A DNA stretch of 19,249 nucleotides from Thermoproteota archaeon. GTDB taxonomy: Archaea; Thermoproteota; Thermoprotei_A; Sulfolobales; Acidilobaceae. Made by a program: the position numbers and the translations under genes. Below, piece by piece: positions 1 through 7,297 of the stretch. The stretch covers positions 1-19,249 of the forward strand of contig JAADGB010000089.1 of the NCBI GenBank assembly GCA_013152575.1, in the 5' to 3' direction. The notes under the pieces are model-generated. The model saw only the letters and a list, made by a program, of their open reading frames with translations. It searched no databases and was not told the origin of the DNA. Position 1 is the stretch's first letter. Each line of letters opens with the position of its first letter.

Positions 1-766
1 CACGACCCGTAACTGATATTGGTTTGACACCCTCAGCCTCCAATACCCTCGCTGCCTCGCCTGCTGATGGTGTTACTATAACGACTATCCCACCGACACC
101 TGCGATCGCTCCTAGTTCTTGGAGTGTTCCCTCGAACACCTTCTTTCCCTTAGTTATTATGACAACTCTGTCTACAACGTCCTGGAGCTCCTTCAGTATG
201 TGGCTGCTAACAAGTACTCCGACGCCGCTTCTAGCCCATTCAAGTATCTTGTTGCGGACGTGCACGACCCATTCAGGATCCAAGCCCGAGATTGGCTCAT
301 CTAGTATCATGTACTTCTTGTCAACCAGTAGCGACTGTGCAAGAAGGATCCTCTTGCGCTGCCCTTTACTGGTCATCTTCAACTTCCTATTACAGAGATC
401 ATCCACACCAAATTCCTCTAACGCTTGGCGAGCTCTTCTTCGGGCCTCTATCTGCGATAATCCTTCTAATAATCCAAGGTTCTCGAGAAAACTACATACC
501 GTCGCCCACTCTGGTGTTTGAGGTATTTCAGGCACATAGCCGAGGATCCTCTTTATCCTTGGATCTGTAAACGGGTTTATGTTATCTATTAGAATCTTTC
601 CTGAATCGGGGACTACGAGGCCCACAATGGTTTTCAGAGTAGTAGTCTTGCCAGCACCGTTGGGCCCGATTAGGCCTAGCACTTCTCCTTGATTAAGCTC
701 TAGACTGATATTCTTGACGGCAGTTATATATCCGTATCTTTTTGTCAAGTTTTCAACTTCTATCAA
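1..766 (-). CDS. ABC transporter ATP-binding protein (3' end beyond window)
   Basis: This is the nucleotide-binding subunit of an ABC transporter, which hydrolyses ATP on the cytoplasmic face to drive a membrane partner. About 255 residues are visible. They include Walker A GPNGAGKT (34-41), a degenerate signature TSKGQ (132-136) in place of LSGGQ, Walker B YMILDEP (152-158), D-loop SGLD (160-163) and H-loop His189. The part after residue 215 resembles the C-terminal extension of CcmA/NatA-type ATPases, so export or an unknown substrate is likely, but the substrate cannot be told. The TTG start at 766 gives the usual opening IEVENLTKRYG and has GGAGG about 10 nt upstream; no ATG fits. A box A-like stretch near 804-816 could drive it. 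The permease is not in the window; the divergent membrane-protein gene at 890 may or may not be related. The gene runs off the left edge. Confidence 0.93.
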   Translation of the reverse strand, partial: MIEVENLTKRYGYITAVKNISLELNQGEVLGLIGPNGAGKTTTLKTIVGLVVPDSGKILIDNINPFTDPRIKRILGYVPEIPQTPEWATVCSFLENLGLLEGLSQIEARRRARQALEEFGVDDLCNRKLKMTSKGQRKRILLAQSLLVDKKYMILDEPISGLDPEWVVHVRNKILEWARSGVGVLVSSHILKELQDVVDRVVIITKGKKVFEGTLQELGAIAGVGGIVVIVTPSAGEAARVLEAEGVKPISVTGR

Positions 767-889
767 TTATGAGACGCCTCCGCGGAATAATGAGTACTGA
801 TTTGCTAGATAAAGATTGGCTCTTAATATGCAATGCTCTTAATTCCCAGTGAACATGGTATATAGTGTGGACTCGAGTAGGTGAAGATA

Positions 890-1378
890 TTGCCGAATAG
901 AGTGATGCAACTAGGGATTATTATCGTCGGGATATTACTGGTTATTGCACCAATCATATACTTGTACTATAGCCAGACAACGACGTCTTTTACAGTAGCC
1001 AATTCAACATGGACACTAGATGGAGCCGCAGGAATATCATACTTGTTTAAATCGCCGGAGGGCGCTAGACTAGCACTTGCTACTAAAAGTGTGGATAGTA
1101 ATGTAACCTACGTCGTTATAGTAAAGTCTGCTAAGGGAACCCTCCTACTCCAGGAAAAAGTTAATGGACAGGGCCAATGGAAGATAGTGCTAGGCAACGA
1201 GAAATACTATGAAATAAACATAATCAACCCATTAAACACTACATTGAATGGAGGAATAGTAGCTAAACTTGAAATCGACACACCCCTCGCTGCGAGTCCG
1301 TCTGCAAACGCCTACCTAGTAATCTCAATTATAGGCGCCCTAATTGTCGGATGGGGAGTAGGGAGAGCTATGGCATAA
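890..1378 (+). CDS. Small hypothetical protein with N- and C-terminal membrane segments
   Basis: I do not recognise this protein of about 162 residues. It has one hydrophobic helix near the N-terminus (from QLGIIIVG to about residue 23). A polar, beta-rich central part of about 100 residues follows, with several N-x-S/T sequons (NST, NVT, NTT), as expected outside the cell. A second hydrophobic helix (from YLVISIIG to GWGVGRAMA) ends the protein. This suggests both ends anchored in the membrane and an extracytoplasmic middle domain. TTG 890 was chosen because GGTGA lies at 880-884, 5 nt upstream; GTG 881 is an in-frame alternative that overlaps this ribosome-binding site. TATA-like boxes lie at 836-848 and 859-864. 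The gene is divergent from the ABC ATPase, so a role with that transporter is possible, but this is inference only. Confidence 0.7.
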   Translation: MPNRVMQLGIIIVGILLVIAPIIYLYYSQTTTSFTVANSTWTLDGAAGISYLFKSPEGARLALATKSVDSNVTYVVIVKSAKGTLLLQEKVNGQGQWKIVLGNEKYYEINIINPLNTTLNGGIVAKLEIDTPLAASPSANAYLVISIIGALIVGWGVGRAMA

Positions 1379-1481
1379 CTTCTCCAGCAAACAAATACTA
1401 GACCAGGGATTATCGGTTATCGAAATATACTCGTATAGCCACTAGTAGTCATGGATACCCGTTATAGGCGGGGTGCATTGG

Positions 1482-1874
1482 ATGGGAGACAACGGCGTAG
1501 AGATTATCTATACAGAGAAGGCTCCTAGACCCGTCGGTCCATACAGCCAGGCGATTAAGGCCGGATGCTTCCTATTCATCGCTGGCCAGATTCCGCTGGA
1601 TCCAGAGAGCGGAGAACTCGTAAAAGACGACTTCGAAAAGGCGTCGCGAAGAGCAATAGAGAATCTAAAAGCAATCGTTGAAGCTGCTGGAGGCACGCTG
1701 GACAATATTGTCAAGGTCACGGTATACATTAGGGATATTAGCAGGTTCGGCGAATTCAACAAGATATACGCTGAATACTTCAAGCATACAAAGCCTGCAC
1801 GCGCTGTGATAGAAGTCTCAAACCTACCGCTCAATGCTGAGGTGGAAATCGAGGCAATAGCTTACCTATGCTAG
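1482..1874 (+). CDS. ridA: RidA family 2-iminobutanoate/2-iminopropanoate deaminase
   Basis: RidA (YjgF/YER057c/UK114 family) hydrolyses the enamine/imine intermediates released by PLP-dependent threonine and serine dehydratases, yielding 2-ketobutyrate or pyruvate plus ammonia. The protein has about 130 residues, the usual family length. It carries the conserved N-terminal APRPVGPYSQA, the core FIAGQIPLDPESGEL, the catalytic Arg in KPARAVIEV (Arg107) and the terminal EIEAIA with the conserved Glu. The ATG at 1482 was preferred because GGTG at 1472-1475 lies 6 nt upstream; GTG 1473 is in frame but coincides with that site. Its last codons overlap the ATG of threonine dehydratase by 7 nt, so the two are almost certainly co-transcribed and translationally coupled. 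This matches the known role of protecting PLP enzymes from 2-aminoacrylate-type damage. Confidence 0.95.
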   Translation: MGDNGVEIIYTEKAPRPVGPYSQAIKAGCFLFIAGQIPLDPESGELVKDDFEKASRRAIENLKAIVEAAGGTLDNIVKVTVYIRDISRFGEFNKIYAEYFKHTKPARAVIEVSNLPLNAEVEIEAIAYLC

Positions 1875-3112
1875 AGGGACAGGAATTGGTAAACGGTACT
1901 GAATTAGCCTTAGAGGTAGCTAGGAGAAGCCGTGAGGCTAGAGAAATCATCTCCAGCTACATACATAAGACTCCTCTAGAAGAGTCAGCGACCTTCTCCA
2001 AGATGAGTAACTCGAGGGTTTACCTGAAGTATGAAAACCTCCAGAAGACTGGCGCCTTCAAGGTGCGTGGTGCACTATACAAGGTGTACAAGATCAAGGA
2101 TGAATACCGGGGAGTCGTCGCAGCCAGCGCGGGAAATCATGCTCAGGGTGTCGCATATGCTGGTAAGATCTTTGGATTGAAGACCGTCATAGTAATGCCC
2201 GAGTCTGCGAGTATCTCAAAGATTGAGGCCACCAAGAGTTACGGGGCCGAGGTAGTTTTAGCTGGGAGGGTTTATGACGAGACTCTGCAAGTCGCGAAGA
2301 AGATAGCGGAGGAGAGAGGTTATGCCCTCATACATGCTTTCGACGACCTAGACGTGATGGCTGGTCAAGGCACTATAGCTTACGAGCTACTGGAGCAACT
2401 AGACTCTTTCGACGTTGTAGTCGCTCCCATTGGCGGTGGAGGGTTAATATCGGGTCTTGCATCAGTCCTCCACGCTGAGGCGCCAGAGGTTAAAGTCTAC
2501 GGAGTGGAACCAGCAGCTGCACCGAAAACCCTCAAGTCGCTTGAAGAGGGCCAGCCAGTATTCATTGAGCCGAGGCCTACAATAGCCGATGGATTAGTTG
2601 TGAAGAAGATAGGGAGTTTGACGTTCGAGATCATCAAGACCCTGGTCTCGGGGGTAGTACTAGTTGAGGAGGATGAGCTCGCCCACTCGATATACCTCTT
2701 ACTGGAGAGGGGTAAGGTGCTGGCTGAAGGGGCAGGCGCCGCTTCACTCGCGGCAATGATACATGGAAAACTGCCTATAGCGGGAAAGACCAGTATCGGG
2801 ATTATTAGTGGTGGTAACATAGATCTCACGCACATCTATAGGATCATCTTGAGGGGTCTCTCCAAGGCAGGCAGACTGGCTAAGATCTCAGGATATGTGC
2901 CCGACGCTCCTGGACAGCTCAAGACAATTCTGGAGGTAATAGCTAGTCATAGGGGGAACGTGATAGGCATATTCCATGATAGGACTAGCCAGGCGCTACC
3001 AGCATGGAACGCTCTGGTCTCGATAACATTCGAGGTACCAGGTAGGGAGACGATTTCGAGGATATTGAGTGAGCTTAAAGAGAGGGGTTATGAGTTCTGG
3101 CTTAGCGACTAG
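1868..3112 (+). CDS. ilvA: Threonine dehydratase (threonine ammonia-lyase) with C-terminal ACT domain
   Basis: This cytoplasmic PLP enzyme deaminates L-threonine to 2-ketobutyrate, the first step towards isoleucine or of threonine breakdown. The PLP-binding lysine is Lys65 in KTGAFKVRGA. SAGNHAQG (87-94), the phosphate-binding loop GGGGL (189-193) and the SGGNID segment (314-319) are all present. Residues from about 338 to 412 form an ACT-like regulatory domain (begins KISGYVPDAPGQL), so allosteric control by an amino acid is likely. The length of 414 is that of the single-ACT (TdcB-like/archaeal) form, shorter than the roughly 510-residue two-ACT bacterial biosynthetic IlvA. The ATG at 1868 overlaps the ridA stop (ATGCTAG), indicating coupled translation. 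The stop codon shares a CTAG with the stop of the opposing CoA-transferase gene. Confidence 0.96.
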   Translation: MLEGQELVNGTELALEVARRSREAREIISSYIHKTPLEESATFSKMSNSRVYLKYENLQKTGAFKVRGALYKVYKIKDEYRGVVAASAGNHAQGVAYAGKIFGLKTVIVMPESASISKIEATKSYGAEVVLAGRVYDETLQVAKKIAEERGYALIHAFDDLDVMAGQGTIAYELLEQLDSFDVVVAPIGGGGLISGLASVLHAEAPEVKVYGVEPAAAPKTLKSLEEGQPVFIEPRPTIADGLVVKKIGSLTFEIIKTLVSGVVLVEEDELAHSIYLLLERGKVLAEGAGAASLAAMIHGKLPIAGKTSIGIISGGNIDLTHIYRIILRGLSKAGRLAKISGYVPDAPGQLKTILEVIASHRGNVIGIFHDRTSQALPAWNALVSITFEVPGRETISRILSELKERGYEFWLSD

Positions 3113-4761
3113 CGCCTGAGGCTCGATCTTACCTCTTTTTCTATGCCCATCCTACCCTTGCTGAACAATCTCCTATCCATTATCTTTACTTCGTCTCTTA
3201 TTATTGGTTCGAATCCCATCTTTCCTATAATGTCCTTCTCAATGTCAACGCCTGGTGCTACTTCGATTAACTCGAGTCCTTCGCGTGTTAGCTTGAATAC
3301 TGCCCTCTCCGTTATGTAGAGGTGCTCGCGGTTCTCCTCGATGGCTTTACATGGACAGTAGAGGATCTTGTATAGGTTGTCTACGAATTTCTGTATGTTG
3401 CCATCCTGTACGATTCGTAGTCCCTCTTCTGTGACCTCTATTTTTTGTTTTCCAGCCGTGAAATGGCCGGCGAAGTATATTCTCGGGGCACCCATGCTTA
3501 TGCAGGGGAATCCTCCTGGTCCAGTGAGCCGGCCTGGCAGTATGCTAGCGTTAACGTTGCCCTTCTTGTCTACCTGTAGGAAGCCTAGGCTAGCTGCATC
3601 GATGATACCGCCCTCGTAGAATACGAACTGCTCGCTCAATGGGATTATTGCTCTCGGGCTTATCGCAACGCCGAAGTCTGGGCCGTGGAGTGGTATGCCT
3701 CCCCAGGGACCCGACTCCACGGTTGGTATGACTAGATCGCTTAGGTTCTCTTCGGCCGCAATTTTACTGACCAGGCTCGGTATCCCAACGCCGAGGTTGA
3801 TGACAATGTATGATCCCTTCTCCTGTACGATTTTGAGCATTTCGAGGAGGACTCTTCTAGCGATTACTTTTCTAGTTGTGAGCGGTTCTGGCTTCATATC
3901 TAGATACTCCATGGGCACACTAACTTGCCCGCTAATCCTTGGATCGTAGGGTATCGTTGCACTTTGCCAATGCTTGTCTGGGGGAGCTTTGACTATGTAG
4001 TCTACGAGGGGTCCCGGTACAACCACCTTTTTCGGCTCTATTGTACCACTTCTCACCGGGTATAGGATTTGCGCGATCACCAGGCCCCTTCTACCCTTTG
4101 TCTTCGCTGACTGCGCTATTTGGAGAATGGGGCCAATGATCCCCTCCTCATCTAGGCTAATATTTCCTTGCTCATCAGCTCTGCTTCCCCTGATTATTGC
4201 AACGTCCGGTAGAGGCGCCTTGTACATTAGGAATTCACTATCATCTACTACTACGACCTCTGTCCGCGCAGTCCTCCTCTCCTTCGCGAGATCATTGAGA
4301 GCCCCGCCGTCGAATCTGGGGTCTATGAATGTTCCTATACCAACCTTTGATATCGTTCCTGGCTTTCCTGAGGCTACGTCTCTGAACCAGCTCGCGAGAA
4401 CACATATTGGCCATGTATATGCTTCGAACAGGTTCTTTTGAGCCATTAGTTGGAGCCATTTACTCCAGCCATAGTATGCGACCAGCATACCTCTGATGAA
4501 CTCCTGGGACTCTCCTTCATCCTTGTACAGGCGCTCTGCAACCCAGTCAAGGCCTCTGCCCGGGGTTCCTGGGAAGGTATCGGATATTATGAAGAGGTTC
4601 TTCGGGTGACCTGTTGTCCTATAGAGCTGGTAGAGGCCTTGTATCAAGTATTCGGGTGTTAGTGGCATATTGAATCCTGATATTGCGACTACGCTGTTGT
4701 CCTTGATGTGGCCTAACGCGTACCATGCTTCTACGAATTTCGAAACTGCTCTTGGAAGCAT
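3109..4761 (-). CDS. Acyl-CoA:acetate/3-ketoacid CoA-transferase, fused alpha and beta domains
   Basis: A family I CoA-transferase of the YdiF/propionate CoA-transferase type (COG4670), which moves CoA between an acyl-CoA and a carboxylate such as acetate. The alpha half (about residues 1-290) begins AWYALGHIKDNSVVAISGF. The beta half (about 295-520) holds GVGIPSLVSKIA and the active-site glutamate in PTVESGPWGG (Glu349 from the start used here), which forms the gamma-glutamyl-CoA thioester. The protein has about 550 residues, normal for a fused single-chain enzyme. The ATG at 4761 (or the adjacent TTG 4764) is preferred because GGTGAT lies 7-10 nt upstream. An in-frame TTG at 4806 would add 15 residues but has no ribosome-binding site. 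The promoter is probably the palindromic TATA at 4816-4827. The natural substrate cannot be told; fermentative or fatty-acid/ketoacid metabolism is plausible. Confidence 0.92.
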   Translation of the reverse strand: MLPRAVSKFVEAWYALGHIKDNSVVAISGFNMPLTPEYLIQGLYQLYRTTGHPKNLFIISDTFPGTPGRGLDWVAERLYKDEGESQEFIRGMLVAYYGWSKWLQLMAQKNLFEAYTWPICVLASWFRDVASGKPGTISKVGIGTFIDPRFDGGALNDLAKERRTARTEVVVVDDSEFLMYKAPLPDVAIIRGSRADEQGNISLDEEGIIGPILQIAQSAKTKGRRGLVIAQILYPVRSGTIEPKKVVVPGPLVDYIVKAPPDKHWQSATIPYDPRISGQVSVPMEYLDMKPEPLTTRKVIARRVLLEMLKIVQEKGSYIVINLGVGIPSLVSKIAAEENLSDLVIPTVESGPWGGIPLHGPDFGVAISPRAIIPLSEQFVFYEGGIIDAASLGFLQVDKKGNVNASILPGRLTGPGGFPCISMGAPRIYFAGHFTAGKQKIEVTEEGLRIVQDGNIQKFVDNLYKILYCPCKAIEENREHLYITERAVFKLTREGLELIEVAPGVDIEKDIIGKMGFEPIIRDEVKIMDRRLFSKGRMGIEKEVRSSLRR

Positions 4762-4805
4762 CAATTTCCTATCACCGCCGAGCCCAGTAATAGTGTGACT
4801 TATCA

Positions 4806-4827
4806 AGTTAATTAGTACTATATAGTA
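4806..4827. promoter_or_regulatory. Divergent promoter with symmetric TATA box
   Basis: The 12-bp perfect palindrome TACTATATAGTA at 4816-4827 reads as a TATA box on both strands. On the minus strand it would start transcription near 4795, giving the CoA-transferase a leader of about 30 nt that contains its GGTGAT. On the plus strand a second box A-like sequence, TTAATTA (4808-4814), lies about 23 nt upstream of the candidate RNA at 4834. No start sites have been measured; positions follow from the usual box A distance of 25-27 nt. Confidence 0.5.
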
Positions 4828-4833
4828 GTGGCT

Positions 4834-4910
4834 GCCGCCGATGAAGGATGCCCGGTCTCCCTATCCGAGCAAGGATAGAGTGCGGACCGGGGCCTCTATG
4901 CTGAGGCGGC
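4834..4910 (+). ncRNA. Candidate structured small RNA, copy 1 (C/D-like ends, strong helices)
   Basis: This 77-nt non-coding element is closed by a perfect 6-bp GC stem, GCCGCC (4834-4839) with GGCGGC (4905-4910). Just inside are GATGA (4840-4844) and CTGA (4901-4904), which resemble the C and D boxes that form a kink-turn. The interior folds on itself: CCCGGTC (4851-4857) with GACCGGG (4885-4891) and CTATCC (4861-4866) with GGATAG (4873-4878). A competing helix, ATAGAG (4875-4880) with CTCTAT (4894-4899), is also possible. A related element lies at 14342-14423 on the opposite strand. The self-pairing interior argues against an ordinary C/D methylation guide. Strand is inferred from the C/D-like reading and the box A upstream. 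Alternatives are a 5' leader for the aldolase gene or a short repeat-type element. Confidence 0.4.
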
Positions 4911-4922
4911 TCATAGGCGTAT

Positions 4923-4931
4923 CTAATATTA
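4923..4931 (+). promoter_or_regulatory. Box A (TATA) for the aldolase-kinase pair
   Basis: CTAATATTA is centred near 4927. Transcription would begin close to 4954, leaving a very short leader with GGTGA at 4957-4961 ahead of the TTG start at 4967. Position-based inference only. Confidence 0.4.
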
Positions 4932-4966
4932 CTCTCTAGCACGCGACATTGTAGTTGGTGAAGGGA

Positions 4967-5875
4967 TTGTCTCTCTCCAGGATTGGTTCTATAGTGGTTC
5001 CCTCGATTACACCATATGACGATGACCTGATGATCAATGTCAAGGAAATGGAAGAGCTAGCAGCTAGATTTGCTAGGGAAGGAATCACCGTATTCGTTTC
5101 CGGGACTACTGGCGAAATGACACTCCTCCTACCAGAGGAGAAGAAAAAGCTGGTACAAGCAGCCAAGAAGGGAGCCGCTGGTAGAGTTCCTGTTTTAGTT
5201 GGCAGTGGATGGCCTAATCCGTACCTAGTGTTGGAGGAGGCCCGGTCTCTCGAGGAGGCTGGCGCTGATATTGTGGTTGTTCCCCCGCCATACTATTACC
5301 CGATTCCACAGTACTCTATAGTTGGCTTCTATCAGTGGTTATCGAGGAGGTTGAGGATTCCGTTACTGCTCTACACTATACCCAGCCATACAGGTGTCGA
5401 GGTTAGCGTTGACACTATACTATCACTGTCACGTGAAGAGAACATTATCGGTGTAAAAGCAACAGTCCCGGATATACAGTTCCAAAGCAAGCTAATTCGA
5501 GAAGTCAAGAAACACAACCCCGAATTCCTCGTTTATTCGGGACTAGATAGCCTACTGTTATTCAACCTCTCATCAGGTGGAGACGGCGGAGTGGTTGCAG
5601 GATGCAACCTTACCCCGAAGTTGCACGCCGAGTTACTCGAGGAATGGAGGTCAGGCAATGTTAAGCGTGTTGAGAAGCTAAACCAGCTCATACAGAGAAT
5701 AGCCTGGGTACTCGAACCTGCTAGGACCATCCAGGGAGGAATAAAGACGATATTAGCACATGAGGGGATAATAGGTAATGACTTAGTGAGACCACCGCTT
5801 CCTTTGGAAGACGATGTCTCCCGTAAACAAGTTGTTGAGAGGTGGCAAGAGAGTGGCTTACGCGACTATCTCTAA
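4967..5875 (+). CDS. DapA/N-acetylneuraminate lyase family aldolase, probably 2-keto-3-deoxy sugar acid type
   Basis: A class I (Schiff-base) TIM-barrel aldolase of the DHDPS/NAL superfamily, cytoplasmic, about 302 residues. Visible family marks are GTTGE (residues 46-50 from this start), the catalytic Tyr136 in LLYTIPSHTG and the Schiff-base Lys164 in IIGVKATVPD. Segments such as PPPYYYP, VYSGLD and RPPLPLEDD resemble archaeal 2-keto-3-deoxygluconate aldolases more than true dihydrodipicolinate synthases, and the neighbouring sugar kinase supports carbohydrate rather than lysine metabolism. The substrate is not certain. GGTGA at 4957-4961 lies 5 nt before TTG 4967, the start used here; in-frame GTG 4958 and TTG 4955 are alternatives that add three or four residues. 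The kinase starts 30 nt downstream in the same direction, consistent with an operon. Confidence 0.88.
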   Translation: MSLSRIGSIVVPSITPYDDDLMINVKEMEELAARFAREGITVFVSGTTGEMTLLLPEEKKKLVQAAKKGAAGRVPVLVGSGWPNPYLVLEEARSLEEAGADIVVVPPPYYYPIPQYSIVGFYQWLSRRLRIPLLLYTIPSHTGVEVSVDTILSLSREENIIGVKATVPDIQFQSKLIREVKKHNPEFLVYSGLDSLLLFNLSSGGDGGVVAGCNLTPKLHAELLEEWRSGNVKRVEKLNQLIQRIAWVLEPARTIQGGIKTILAHEGIIGNDLVRPPLPLEDDVSRKQVVERWQESGLRDYL

Positions 5876-5905
5876 CATGCACGAGTCGCCTGGTGATCCA
5901 GCGCA

Positions 5906-7297
5906 ATGACCAATGTTAGGGTGGCTGGAATTGACGTAGGGACGAGCAAGATCAAGCTAGAGGTTTATGACGGCGACGTAGTGTTGAAGAAGATAGTAGT
6001 CAATAACGACTTCATTATTGAGGGAAATAGAGTTGAACAAAACCCTCTCGAACTCCTCGCAAAGGTAAAACAGTTGATTGAGAAGGCTAAAGGATATGGA
6101 GCGAAGTGCTTTGGCTTCGCGACATATCGAGGCAGTATATTGGTGTGGGAAAACAAGTCGAAGCCAGTCTCAAACATCATAACATGGATGGACCGAAGAA
6201 GCCTAGAGGAGTATGATAAGCTTCCACTCAAGGCGAGAATACTCTCAAAGCTACCTGTAATAGGGGCAACGCTGTCCCCAGAGTCTCCGATGGTTAAGCT
6301 GAAAATACTCTTACTTGAGAAACCAGAGATTCTCAAAGGCATATCCTCCGGTACAATGCATGCCTGGAATATTGACGGCTACCTCATTGAGAGCCTTACT
6401 AACAAATTCATGAGTGATCCCTCAAACATGGGCCTTATGGGCGTCATCAACCCCAAGGACTTGAAGCCCATGTGGATAACTACGAGACTCCTAGATCTAC
6501 CCAAAATACCGATACCAGAACCACTCTATCACAATCAAACAATTGTAACGGGAGACATCAATATAGGACCCTTCATGGGAGATCAGCAGGCCGCAAACCA
6601 CGGTCTTGACTGCTTAACGGCAGGCTGCGTCAGGGTGAGTATGGGGAGTGGGTTATTCGCCTCAATAGTAGTTGGGGGCAAGATAAAACTTCCTACGAGT
6701 AAAGGAATCGTTCCTCTAATCCTCTACAAGGAGGAAAACAGGGGCCTATACGGGCTTGAGAGCTATATAACAGGTCTCGGGAAAGCCGTTGAATGGTTCG
6801 TTGAAAACCTCCTACAAGGGAACTACTCCCTACTCGATGAAGCCTCGGTGCTGGAAGGTGAACCACCCCTAATACTGCCATTCTTCTGGGGTCTCCGGTA
6901 TCCTAGAATCCGTAAAGGAATCGCTGGTGTTGTAGGTATAGAGCCTGGATACACTATTAAAGACATAGCAAAGGGTGTTGCCCACGCGATAGCAGCATCA
7001 ATAGCCTACCTCCTAGAGAATTTGGGAAGTGCTGGTCCAAAACCTGGTAGGATAGTGTTAACAGGGGGTTTAACCAGGCTCGACAACTTGACAAGACTTG
7101 TGGCATCGTATCTAGGAAGGGAAGTTGAGCGTAGTGTTGAGCCAGACGCGCCTGGCCGTGGTGTGGCAAGACTAGCGGCAAAGGCGTGTGGACTCGACGA
7201 GCCCAGCCCGATACCCACGGAGACCGTTGAGCCCTTGGAGAACGTTGACCTTATCGAGCCTAGAGAGATCTTCGAACTGGCAAAGGAGATGAGCTAG
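5906..7297 (+). CDS. FGGY-family carbohydrate kinase
   Basis: An ATP-dependent sugar or polyol kinase of the FGGY family (glycerol kinase, xylulokinase, gluconokinase and relatives), 463 residues, slightly shorter than the usual roughly 500. It has the N-terminal phosphate-binding GIDVGTSK (8-15), a VEQNP segment (43-47), WMDRR (94-98), the catalytic-base region MGDQQAANHG (224-233, Asp226) and the C-terminal adenosine-binding LTGGLTRLDN (385-394). ATG 5906 is well supported by GGTGAT at 5892-5897. The substrate cannot be read from sequence. The upstream aldolase-family gene suggests phosphorylation of a sugar or sugar acid in the same pathway. The stop codon overlaps the stop of the convergent methylase gene within one CTAG. 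Confidence 0.92.
   Translation: MTNVRVAGIDVGTSKIKLEVYDGDVVLKKIVVNNDFIIEGNRVEQNPLELLAKVKQLIEKAKGYGAKCFGFATYRGSILVWENKSKPVSNIITWMDRRSLEEYDKLPLKARILSKLPVIGATLSPESPMVKLKILLLEKPEILKGISSGTMHAWNIDGYLIESLTNKFMSDPSNMGLMGVINPKDLKPMWITTRLLDLPKIPIPEPLYHNQTIVTGDINIGPFMGDQQAANHGLDCLTAGCVRVSMGSGLFASIVVGGKIKLPTSKGIVPLILYKEENRGLYGLESYITGLGKAVEWFVENLLQGNYSLLDEASVLEGEPPLILPFFWGLRYPRIRKGIAGVVGIEPGYTIKDIAKGVAHAIAASIAYLLENLGSAGPKPGRIVLTGGLTRLDNLTRLVASYLGREVERSVEPDAPGRGVARLAAKACGLDEPSPIPTETVEPLENVDLIEPREIFELAKEMS

Noticed and set aside
24..521. Open frame of 165 codons on the plus strand at the left edge
   Set aside because: It lies antisense to the ABC ATPase, whose motifs (Walker A, Walker B, H-loop) are unmistakable; the plus frame has low-complexity Ser/Thr-rich translation typical of a shadow frame.
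4834..4910. tRNA or ordinary box C/D methylation guide
   Set aside because: No T arm, no anticodon arm and no TTC loop on either strand. C- and D-like boxes are present, but spacing to an internal D'/C' pair is wrong and the interior pairs with itself, leaving no guide.
4967..5875. Naming the aldolase dapA (dihydrodipicolinate synthase)
   Set aside because: The Schiff-base fold is shared by the superfamily, but the KDG-aldolase-like segments and the sugar-kinase neighbour make a lysine-pathway symbol unsafe.
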